64,000 nt of DNA. Source: Nymphaea colorata. Its lineage: Eukaryota; Streptophyta; Magnoliopsida; Nymphaeales; Nymphaeaceae. The stretch's first letter is position 1, and the number at the start of each line of letters is the position of its first letter. The position numbers and the translations under genes are program-made. Shown here one piece after another: positions 60,701-64,000 of this stretch. The stretch is taken from the NCBI RefSeq assembly GCF_008831285.2, contig NC_045146.1, forward strand, positions 5,778,972-5,842,971, given 5' to 3'. Below the pieces are notes generated by a model. The model was not told the origin of the DNA. It worked only from the letters and a program-made list of their open reading frames with translations, and made no database searches.

Positions 60701-63700
60701 GTTTTTGAGTGTGCATACATGATTATATTAACTCATTAAATGTCAGCTTTTTCATCATTGTCATTATTGTTTTTGCTGCATCTATTGCTACAGTTCAGAA
60801 TGTTTGCAGTTACTACCACTTACAATATATGTTATGTGAGCCTAGAAATTTTTTATTCAGTGATGTATAATCTTGTTTAGCTTAATATATAGCTATAACT
60901 TTGCATGTTGAGATTATTGTCAAACTAATACAAAAGACAAGTCTTGGCTTTTGAAGTATGATGTATTCTTGCAAGACAAAACTCGGTACCAGCACCACTG
61001 AATTGAAATGCAAATGTGCACCTCAAGAGCCATGGATGCATGGAATTTCTGTTTAAGGGGATCCAATATATGGTATTTGCCTTGCTGAAAGTTTGAAATG
61101 CTGGAACATACCGTCCTTTTTTCTAAGAAATAAATGGTCAAATGAAATACAAGTTTTCTATTTATTAAGCTAATTCTGCATATCTAATATGTATATGCAC
61201 GCTTTTGCTCAATTGCCATGGCTACCTTTTCTTTTATGATGGTTCATTAATGGAAATTACATTTTTGCTTAGCAAGAACAGCAAAAAATAACTGTTAACT
61301 TGATACTGCTAAACAAAGAAAATGTGAAGCTACTGGATTGGCGATGATCTTGTTCTTTCAGTACATCTAAGTACTTTCTATCTGATCAAGAGAAAAGAAC
61401 TTCTTTTATGGTGAACTATTAATCACCCAAGCCATTGTAAGGCTTTTCTATCACCCTTTCTCAAGTTGATGCTTACACTACAATTTTCTACTTGTTTACC
61501 AAAAACTTGCCAGTCCTAAGAGCGTCTGCCTAGTTTTCGATTCTTTGAACTGGCAATATGTTGGAAAGAGCCTTTTTTTCCAGTTCATATTGCTGCTGAA
61601 GTCCCAGAGGGTTCTGGTCATAACTATTTGTTGGCTTGGTGAAGCCCCAAAAAGCACTCAATTACTACTTACATATCATTAATATCATATTTATGAATGA
61701 TCGTGATCACCAAATTAGAATAAATACACACCTGCTTTTGGATTTCCTCCAATCTTTTAGATAGTGGATCATGACTCATGAGGGGTGAGGCATTATCCAT
61801 TTAGGCATGACTCACTAGTTTAGGCTCAATGACGAAGGCTATAAATCACCAGGTTCTCACAAAAGTGGAATCACAAATACGGAGCATAAATGAATTTTTG
61901 CCACAGAAGTTGTGCTGGTTCATGAAACAGGATCCTCGATGAGCTTTTGCTTTCTTGATCTCTTATTATCAGGTGTTCTATGACTTGGTTAGTGATCAAC
62001 ATGTTAAATTTTCCAGGAAAGGTGGTTAATATTGAGTGACGTTAGATGACATGGGTAGTTAGAATTTTCCAGCCTGAAGAAAAAACAATGACAATAATTA
62101 AAATGCAAGAGTAGGCTTCCAGCAAAAGGACCAAATGTTGAAAACATCAGATAGACTGGTCTCAGTAAAAATGCTTTAGGATATACTAGGATTTCTAGAT
62201 CATTTATCTCTAAATGTGTGCTCCTTGATGCCTATGATGCTCTAAAGTTAATGATTGCATTGTACATGTTTGTTTCAATTTGTAACTGCTTAGACTGCTC
62301 TTGATTCAGGTTTAGCTCAAATGAAGGGACACTCGAGGGAGGTGGATTATTAAAAATGCCTGCTGAAGCCAACTTTTAAGCTGCTAAAGGAAAAGCGAGT
62401 TCAGCACTTTTAATAAGAGTTACCTTTGGCATTTGTACTGCAAATTTAAAAGGAGAAAACAATATCAAAGCAGATGCAACTACTGTTTTTTTTTTGTTCC
62501 ATACACATTTGCCTCAACCATCTACCAGCTAATAAGCATAACACAGATTAATGATGTCATCATCCTCCCAAACTAAGAAATAAACCTCCCATCCTTCCTC
62601 CACTGTTTTAATTCAAACTTAAACAAAGTAATTATTTGATGTCAACTAGTTTCTGAACTTGCTTTCTGTGTTAGCTGCTTCATATGAACAATACCTAGTC
62701 ATGCTTTCTGTCACTCACTGCTTTTTCAGGAAATACCAATCATTTCTGACTGCAATTCAGAGTCAAGAAGAGGTGAGGTTTTGGTGCTTTCATGATGAGA
62801 GACATCTCCTATTGAAGCTGAGCCTGCTATTAGATCAGGTTTAGCTCTTTTATAAAATCAAAAAAGAATCTTTTCAAGACCAGATCTAGAAATACTCAAA
62901 CAGGTTTCATTATGCACAAATGTATATGTTATTTGAATGCAAAATAACTTCTTTTTCTTTTTAAATATATCAAAACCAAGAAGTGATCCTCCAAACGTAA
63001 CATGGTCATCGAATGTGAAACTAGATACAATTTCATATCCTTCACTACCATTTAAACATGGCCGTTGGTTTTGGATTTTAGTATTTTGTAACTAATGTAA
63101 AATGATTCCTGAATTCTTTCTTTTTTTGAATATATCAAAACCAAGTTATGATCGTCCAAACATAACTTGGTTATCAAAAGTCAAAATCGATTAGGGTTTT
63201 CACCCAAACACAACTACTAGGTTTTCAACCACATCGAAGAGCTAGTTATGTAACAAGGTTTTGATAAGACCGAATTTGGATGAAAACAAAGTTTTTAGCC
63301 TTGTAATGAAAACAGTGCCTTAGTGTATTCTCTGGGTCTCAACACATTGCCTAGGTTCACCTAGCATTTTGTCATGTGAAAATAACTAGAACAAGTAGGT
63401 AAACATAACAAAAAATTTGAACTTGACCACAACATTGGCAATAGCATATATTAGTTTTAGGCTTATAGTGCTTGTATCATGGACATAACAATAGCAGTAC
63501 CACACAAAGTTGTACCTGAAGCTAAATATGTCATCAAGTTATCAACATGCATCTTAATTACATACTTACCAGTATCACTTCTCCAATATGCATATGTCAA
63601 TGAAGGTGAAATGTTTTCAACGGCTCTTATCACAAGTTATTTACCTCTAAAACTTGCATCATGTAATCATTGAAGCATCTCAGATTGTCCTTTTGGGCTT

Positions 63701-63734
63701 CCTGCACAGCTGAAACCATTGCCATTTCATGAAC
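32154..63734 (-). CDS. NUP93: Nucleoporin NUP93 (Nic96 family), partial; 11 exons visible
   Basis: Inner-ring scaffold nucleoporin of the nuclear pore, expected to bridge NUP155/NUP205-type partners and anchor the central channel. Exons in transcript order: 63734-63645, 48800-48534, 48352-48257, 47541-47407, 46385-46332, 46248-46165, 37531-37445, 37364-36465, 34196-34015, 32784-32493, 32231-32154. Together they give 754 codons plus stop, all in phase with GT-AG introns. Recognised blocks include VHEMAMVSAVQEAQKDN, DDWQKEKRDFLQS, FEPSYYTKNGKDPLVYPYV, QQRQRNIMLRQLLTEILLR and CVPDLLKVALTCLDNV. The C-terminus WPQDLYDRVARSL matches plant NUP93. Plant NUP93 is about 860 residues, so roughly 100 N-terminal residues and the promoter lie past position 64,000. 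Introns of 14.8 and 8.6 kb are filled by transposons. No stop or frameshift was found, so the gene looks functional. Confidence 0.93.
32493..32784 (-). CDS. NUP93: NUP93 exon
   Basis: 292 bp. Its first base completes a serine codon split across the intron. Contains ALREISKLQFLPLDPRSPD and CVPDLLKVALTCLDNV. Acceptor TATAG, donor GTACAA. Confidence 0.92.
33215..33562. mobile_element. Non-autonomous hAT-like element in a NUP93 intron, GTCACAT family
   Basis: Ends CTAAGTCACATGGGTACGGG and GTACCCATGTGACCTAG are inverted repeats. The flanks GGCTCCAT (33,207-33,214) and GACTCCAT (33,563-33,570) match at 7 of 8 bases, a hAT-type target duplication. 348 bp, non-coding. The element at 41,821-42,866 has similar ends. 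Confidence 0.75.
33922..34004. repeat. Compound microsatellite (GATA)n-(AC)n-(AG)n
   Basis: GATA units at about 33,922-33,949, AC at 33,950-33,970 and AG at 33,971-34,004. It ends ten bases from the splice donor of the NUP93 exon 34,015-34,196. Confidence 0.95.
34015..34196 (-). CDS. NUP93: NUP93 exon
   Basis: 182 bp, phase 0 to phase 2. Reads SVEIQKRVGAFGTALETIN… then AGNDILEAYKY. Acceptor TTACAG, donor GTATTT followed at once by a CT-rich microsatellite. Confidence 0.92.
35130..35848. mobile_element. Non-autonomous hAT element, GGGCCG-rich family, copy 2
   Basis: Starts TAAGCCTGGGCACCGGGCCG and ends GGCCCAATGCCCAGCCTTA. A perfect 8-bp target duplication GCCGTAGG flanks it (35,122-35,129 and 35,849-35,856). 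719 bp, lying in the NUP93 intron 34,197-36,464. The centre (about 35,440-35,626) has a short Ser/Pro-rich frame of no known family. Confidence 0.9.
35950..36180. repeat. TA/AC microsatellites and poly(A) in a NUP93 intron
   Basis: TA runs at about 35,950-35,984 and 36,158-36,172, the second running into ACACAC. A poly(A) run lies at about 36,103-36,120. Otherwise the 35,857-36,464 stretch holds nothing recognised. Confidence 0.7.
36465..37364 (-). CDS. NUP93: NUP93 large central exon
   Basis: 900 bp, exactly 300 codons, phase 0 at both ends. Begins LAQWIMSGGLVPPE and ends ARQCQEAGLYDK. Contains GDRAGRSGYDKKKLLLYA, DDLWF-like EDFLWFMLSAVRD, NKFEPSYYTKNGKDPLVYP and GDEGYNVDAVHIAIALADH, all hallmarks of the Nic96/NUP93 alpha-solenoid. 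Acceptor TTGTCAG, donor GTAAGT. Confidence 0.96.
37445..37531 (-). CDS. NUP93: NUP93 exon
   Basis: 87 bp: IYFCLRTGYYDEARNIAQSS then RASYQFASM. Acceptor GTGCAG, donor GTATGT. Confidence 0.92.
37532..39027. other. NUP93 intron DNA, no gene
   Basis: Left part of the 8.6-kb intron. It holds a decayed copy of the exon edge near 37,600-37,650 (AGCTCTCAAGCAAAAGGAAATCT resembles the neighbouring AGTTCTCAAGCAAAAGTAAATCT), a segment with repeated ATCGCGAT/ATATCGC words (about 38,140-38,260) and a 48-bp tandem repeat. It also has a GA-rich tract at 38,540-38,660. Confidence 0.5.
38409..38510. repeat. 48-bp tandem repeat with palindromic core
   Basis: The unit holds ATCCCTTTTAAAAAGGAT and TAGTTTGTCGTCATTTT. 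It starts at 38,409 and 38,457 and begins a third, decayed unit near 38,505. Confidence 0.75.
39036..39785. mobile_element. Non-autonomous hAT element, GATACG family, copy 1
   Basis: Starts CAGTGTTGTACGTATCG and ends ACGTTTTTTACAACATTG, with the perfect 8-bp target duplication CCTGCAAT (39,028-39,035 and 39,786-39,793). The left subterminal 200 bp is packed with TATCGTACGATACG-type palindromes. Internal blocks (ATTTGTGCATGGGTGG, CAAGTTT/TAAGTTTGTAGCA, CGTATCTTAAAGCCCGACCG) match the 3.7-kb element at 56,467, so this is a deletion derivative of it. Confidence 0.92.
39794..40060 (-). repeat. Possible 3' LTR of the decayed minus-strand Gypsy element
   Basis: It lies downstream of the Gypsy pol remnant on the minus strand. 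A purine stretch TATGGGAGA immediately upstream (about 40,059-40,067) could be the polypurine tract. Terminal sequences could not be fixed. Confidence 0.25.
40250..41800 (-). pseudogene. Decayed Gypsy pol (RT, RNase H, integrase) in a NUP93 intron
   Basis: Reading the minus strand from about 41,800: RT pieces AFKTRDGLYKWLVM, PSAFMNVM and the catalytic FDDILIYS (about 41,400-41,430). Then EEVRSFHGFASFY (about 41,200-41,240), RNase H pieces PIAFFNEKLAYAEGLYSIYA (about 40,950-41,020) and EFVLYI. The integrase zinc finger follows with GYLFHNKKLCIF…LISELHGGCMSGHFG (about 40,480-40,590) and YYWPKMNKGVVK (about 40,420-40,450). Frames change often and stops are common, so nothing functional remains. 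Same strand as NUP93. Confidence 0.75.
41821..42866. mobile_element. TIR element of the GTCACAT family with an internal reading frame
   Basis: Starts CTATGTCACATAGGTGCGGG and ends CACCCGTACCTATGTGACATGG, an inverted repeat similar to that at 33,215-33,562. No 8-bp target duplication was seen, so the ends may be eroded. It contains an (ATT)n run (41,908-41,963), a TA/TG run (42,714-42,752), a short direct repeat of GAAAATGGTCTGTACCCA near the right end, and a 130-codon open frame on the minus strand. Confidence 0.6.
42305..42703 (-). other. Unassigned open reading frame inside the TIR element
   Basis: About 130 codons without a stop on the minus strand, from the SQNENSNKQNS region to HYEI and the stop. 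A hydrophilic protein with stretches such as IEVTWHNLIHDPTRTKTEI and SVLHKIPMVHITTLNI. No family was recognised. The annotated Met upstream lies in TIR and microsatellite sequence, so the true start is unknown. It may be a captured gene fragment or chance. It is not close to transposase motifs I know. Confidence 0.3.
43906..45097. mobile_element. Non-autonomous hAT element, GATACG family, copy 2, split by a nested hAT
   Basis: Starts CAGTGTTGTACGATACG and ends ACAACATTG. Flanks GGAAAAAT (43,898-43,905) and CGAAAAAT (45,098-45,105) match at 7 of 8 bases. Removing the nested element at 44,577-45,083 with one 8-bp duplicate leaves about 677 bp. Internal words match the copies at 39,036 and 56,467. 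Confidence 0.88.
44577..45083. mobile_element. Nested non-autonomous hAT element, GGGCCG-rich family, copy 3
   Basis: Starts TAAGCCTGGGCGTCGGGC and ends GCCCGATACCCACCCTTA, with perfect 8-bp target duplication TTTTTACA (44,569-44,576 and 45,084-45,091). The site is the right terminal repeat of the GATACG element. Contains a CT/GA-rich core (44,690-44,830). Frames through it are Arg/Glu/Gly-rich artefacts. Confidence 0.92.
45106..46164. other. NUP93 intron DNA, no gene
   Basis: AT-rich. It carries repeated words such as ATCGGGAAAA and TACGAAAATAAT near 45,105-45,345. The sequence ATTGGTATCAGAGC (about 45,970-45,983) is a lone tRNA-Met primer-site match, so a retroelement remnant may be present, but no LTR or domain was found. 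Confidence 0.45.
46165..46248 (-). CDS. NUP93: NUP93 exon
   Basis: 84 bp: IRLRDYGVLDFDASDARRQP then PVDTTWQQ. Acceptor CTTCAG, donor GTATGT. Confidence 0.93.
46332..46385 (-). CDS. NUP93: NUP93 small exon
   Basis: 54 bp: AALGGAVGNLQRVRAFLR. Acceptor TTGCAG, donor GTTTGT. The intron to the next exon is only 83 bp. Confidence 0.92.
46466..47076. mobile_element. Non-autonomous hAT element, 611 bp
   Basis: Ends CATAGTTGGCAAAC and GTTTGCCAACAATG are inverted repeats with the perfect 8-bp target duplication AGTCTAGG (46,458-46,465 and 47,077-47,084). Lies in the NUP93 intron 46,386-47,406. No coding capacity. Repeated GACTCGG/CCGAGTC words occur near both ends. Confidence 0.9.
47407..47541 (-). 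CDS. NUP93: NUP93 exon
   Basis: 135 bp, 45 codons. TLLGENAARPHEVSRRMSLV, then IGARRHLEWGHERYILDIIQ and SHPAQ. Acceptor ATTCAG, donor GTATCT. Confidence 0.93.
48257..48352 (-). CDS. NUP93: NUP93 exon
   Basis: 96 bp: TATTFKNAYEELNLESSGTK then SVSMQKIWHLIQ. Acceptor TATCAG, donor GTAAAG. Confidence 0.92.
48534..48800 (-). CDS. NUP93: NUP93 exon
   Basis: 267 bp, 89 codons. Begins DDWQKEKRDFLQSMSRIS, has a Ser/Thr/Pro-rich linker, then EKKASVYSDVVKNLNDTRER and ends GLPFN. Acceptor AACAG is chosen because the nearer-upstream TTACAG would bring a stop into frame. Donor GTAAGG. Confidence 0.92.
49631..49684. repeat. 18-bp minisatellite, three units
   Basis: Three consecutive copies of TGACAAGACAACCATAAT, the last ending in AAA. 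Confidence 0.9.
50116..51034. mobile_element. Possible hAT-like TIR element
   Basis: Ends CTATGTTGTTAAAAGG and CCTTTGACAACATAG are imperfect inverted repeats. Words such as CTAGG and GAGCC recur inside both ends. No target duplication was found. Confidence 0.35.
51122..51360 (-). repeat. Copia copy 2, 3' LTR
   Basis: Plus-strand text TGTTATGTAGAAAGG to TTTCCTCAACA. Confidence 0.92.
51361..51414 (-). promoter_or_regulatory. Copia copy 2 polypurine tract, duplicated
   Basis: The minus-strand tract CTTGAGGGGGAG abuts the LTR (51,361-51,372). A second, similar tract and LTR-end-like CAGCACGTTTCCTCCACA follow with a 36-bp period, so the junction has been partly duplicated. Confidence 0.7.
51788..53280 (-). 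pseudogene. Copia copy 2 reverse transcriptase and RNase H
   Basis: From the high end: a Ser/Pro-rich spacer (PSVPLPIPSILLDSLPFSSS), then DLDSLISRHTWDLVEPPSGA at the RT start. A frame break comes near 52,600-52,770, then EVVYMQQPPGFE, TIYGLKQSPIAWFQKL and the catalytic CVDDIILTGD (usual YVDD). LGSLRYFLGIEVAR, YVLDLLQETSMTGTKP and IRPDISFAVGKLSQFM follow. RNase H has EAYSDANYA, but the usual GYC and AEAEY motifs fall in other frames. Dead but well preserved. Confidence 0.85.
53521..53934 (-). pseudogene. Copia copy 2 GAG-pre-integrase and integrase start
   Basis: Contains FQWHLRLGHPSFHKL, the zinc-binding CEACQLDKHSR and LVHVDVWEPS, which holds the first catalytic Asp. The rest of the integrase core (DNGxEY and the Glu motif) is missing: the sequence passes into a short frame near 53,315-53,524 and then the RT spacer. 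An internal deletion is inferred. Confidence 0.8.
53909..55048 (-). CDS. Copia copy 2 Gag (open reading frame)
   Basis: 379 codons from MAANKSIQLDRIESGN. The UBN2-type gag core has IKLDGANYDVWARAF, AWLMNSTQPHIA, TWNSLRQTYSQDKN and VVKFLAGLSFDYSATKAQML. A Gly/Arg-rich stretch (SRGRGRGRGPGGRGR) precedes the zinc knuckle CTYCGRLGHLEARC. After it the protease signature DSGATDHM is absent: the text runs from QFIGIVSNPQKFNSPQ straight into IRLADG. So Gag could still be made, without its protease. This is the longest intact retroelement frame in the window. Confidence 0.8.
   Translation of the reverse strand: MAANKSIQLDRIESGNQQIEAAVEYEAFSNPFSFGSTIKLDGANYDVWARAFMLSVVGHGKKYILEEDEPVEKISKYARWEEENNIISAWLMNSTQPHIAAGLCYYNTTKDTWNSLRQTYSQDKNINKILQVQQELLQMQQCDMNLTEYFTKLKFTYEDVNSLKPSCKHCLKSYMEQMIVVKFLAGLSFDYSATKAQMLTGSDFPDLGETFNRLNRLAVTLSPSSNNSQSSDLASFGGGRSGLYSSRGRGRGRGPGGRGRLQCTYCGRLGHLEARCWNKVSKPNSSTSSTMTSSSSSTSNTQFIGIVSNPQKFNSPQHIRLADGRLSPVEGHGDVYLSPSLHVHNVLYTPEFSKNLLSVSKLTKEMNCRVIFDPGTCVF
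55665..55676 (-). promoter_or_regulatory. Copia copy 2 primer-binding site
   Basis: Minus-strand TGGTATCAGAGC, immediately after the 5' LTR. Confidence 0.92.
55677..55915 (-). repeat. Copia copy 2, 5' LTR
   Basis: Plus-strand text TGTTACGTAGAGAGG to TTTCCTCAACA, followed by GTATA. Confidence 0.92.
55921..56458. other. NUP93 intron DNA between Copia copy 2 and the hAT element
   Basis: AT-rich, no gene. It contains AATATCGCAATATTC near 56,057, resembling words at 38,220-38,260. Confidence 0.5.
57269..58390 (+). CDS. Longest open part of the hAT transposase (DUF659 core)
   Basis: 373 codons. The basic, Arg/Gly-rich start (RGRDRRGKGIMYEGGRSG) is a probable nuclear-targeting linker, then DUF659 from MVGKWFYDACIPFNAANS onward. 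The Met here is not the natural start, since the linker reads upstream in the same protein but across a frameshift. It ends early at a frameshift rather than at a natural terminus. Confidence 0.7.
   Translation: METTRGRDRRGKGIMYEGGRSGITGRKRRGTADIRARRGMRPPCGRVPTGRSSVGSIKSFFPSYTSPSGQPQIRVAITSKDMLYQAQKMVGKWFYDACIPFNAANSFQFQTMADAIASIGPGFKMSSYHQLRGKILQDTVKEVSEHRDELKLCWKETGCSIMSDGWTDTRSRTLVNFLIYCPKGTMFLKSLDLSDVPKTVEILFNDFDNVVEEVGPANIVQFITDNAANYRAARDLLFQTYKTCFWSPCATHCVNQMLQDLNEMHDMKSAIDQCQEVTKFIYNHAYVLSLIRKFTKGVELIRPTQTRFATNVLTVQSVVKQRTPLRQMFASEEWAAYPHAHKRNASLVVDIVFNNAFILGIMCEVIEGLCSIS
58683..59378 (+). repeat. 348-bp tandem duplication within the transposase gene
   Basis: Units 58,683-59,030 and 59,031-59,378 are almost identical (one difference noticed: CATTGCTTTG against CATTGATTTG). 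Each holds the end of one exon, a complete 90-bp intron and the dimerisation exon. Confidence 0.95.
60191..63644. other. NUP93 14.8-kb intron, distal part
   Basis: No mobile element with clear ends. A minus-strand frame at 60,247-60,588 has a Ser/Pro-rich stretch (SSSIPSPPSSISQPPKLVIK) of no known family. The remaining frames are short. Ordinary AT-rich intron DNA. Confidence 0.5.
63645..63734 (-). CDS. NUP93: NUP93 exon, first one visible
   Basis: 90 bp: VHEMAMVSAVQEAQKDNLRC then FNDYMMQVLE. Acceptor ATTAG, donor GTAAAT. The preceding exon should lie beyond 64,000; nothing in 63,735-64,000 fits the expected upstream residues. Confidence 0.93.
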
Positions 63735-64000
63735 CTAATGAAAAGCAAAACACATTATCAGTTCAAATACAATACTCAGATAATTAAGGTTTACACCAGA
63801 AAAAACATGGAAGAAATCACAGCAAACCTGATTCATAACTAGAGAGCTTCTCATGTCCTTCATAGCAAAGCATTATGGAGAGGAAAAACATTTAAATTGG
63901 AAAAAGTTCAATTACATAAGCTCATTTCCCAAGATATTTTTAATCATGGAAATCATTTGCTTACAAATTGCAACATCCAACAGGCAAGTTGTCATCTACT
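63735..64000. other. NUP93 intron to the window edge
   Basis: No exon recognised on the minus strand. A short open stretch at about 63,829-63,870 ends CAG/GT but does not resemble NUP93. Confidence 0.4.

Noticed and set aside
1-64000. CRISPR arrays, operons, rRNA and tRNA genes
   Set aside because: Direct repeats seen are tandem duplications or transposon ends. No spacer-repeat pattern and no RNA gene consensus were found.

Overview
This window is nuclear DNA of a flowering plant. The only conventional protein-coding gene is a minus-strand, intron-rich plant nucleoporin (NUP93/Nic96 family) with GT-AG introns. The rest is typical angiosperm transposable-element landscape: Copia and Gypsy LTR retrotransposons primed by the tRNA-Met site TGGTATCAGAGC, hAT elements with 8-bp target duplications, a TRIM, MITEs and long TA microsatellites. 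No bacterial, organellar, CRISPR, rRNA or tRNA features were seen. The species cannot be fixed from sequence alone.

Left third (1-22,671): a nest of retroelements. Two diverged direct repeats of about 4.2-4.4 kb (about 3,382-7,797 and 15,123-22,671) bracket a region that opens with a primer-binding site and a Gypsy gag remnant. I read them as the giant LTRs of a deleted, non-autonomous Gypsy-type element (LARD-like). A 4.9-kb Copia element (9,244-14,191, TSD AAGGG) sits in its interior. A 456-bp TRIM (15,319-15,774, TSD GATGG) and a truncated Tekay/Del-like Gypsy element (about 18,100-21,013) sit in the right repeat. A third partial copy of the long repeat occupies 1-1,090. A second copy of the interior lies at 29,240-30,960 and preserves the empty site of the Copia insertion.

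Middle (22,672-32,153): TA tracts, a hAT MITE (23,180-23,370), a TAA-flanked foldback MITE (23,576-24,080), a probable long LTR (24,885 to about 27,830), otherwise unassigned DNA.

Right half (32,154-64,000): NUP93 on the minus strand. Eleven coding exons are in phase and encode the C-terminal 754 residues; the first roughly 100 codons lie beyond the right edge. Its introns hold most of the remaining mobile DNA. This includes hAT elements at 33,215, 35,130, 39,036, 43,906 (with a nested one at 44,577) and 46,466, a decayed Gypsy pol (about 40,250-41,800), and a TIR element with an unassigned reading frame (41,821-42,866). The 14.8-kb intron carries a second Copia element (51,122-55,915, TSD GTATA) and a 3.7-kb hAT element with a dead transposase (56,467-60,182, TSD ACTTCCTG). 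That hAT element appears to be the parent type of the two shorter GATACG-rich elements at 39,036 and 43,906. Despite this load, every NUP93 exon is open and every junction has consensus splice dinucleotides.

All coordinates were derived by reading the sequence by eye. Family assignments rest on motifs, not on database searches.
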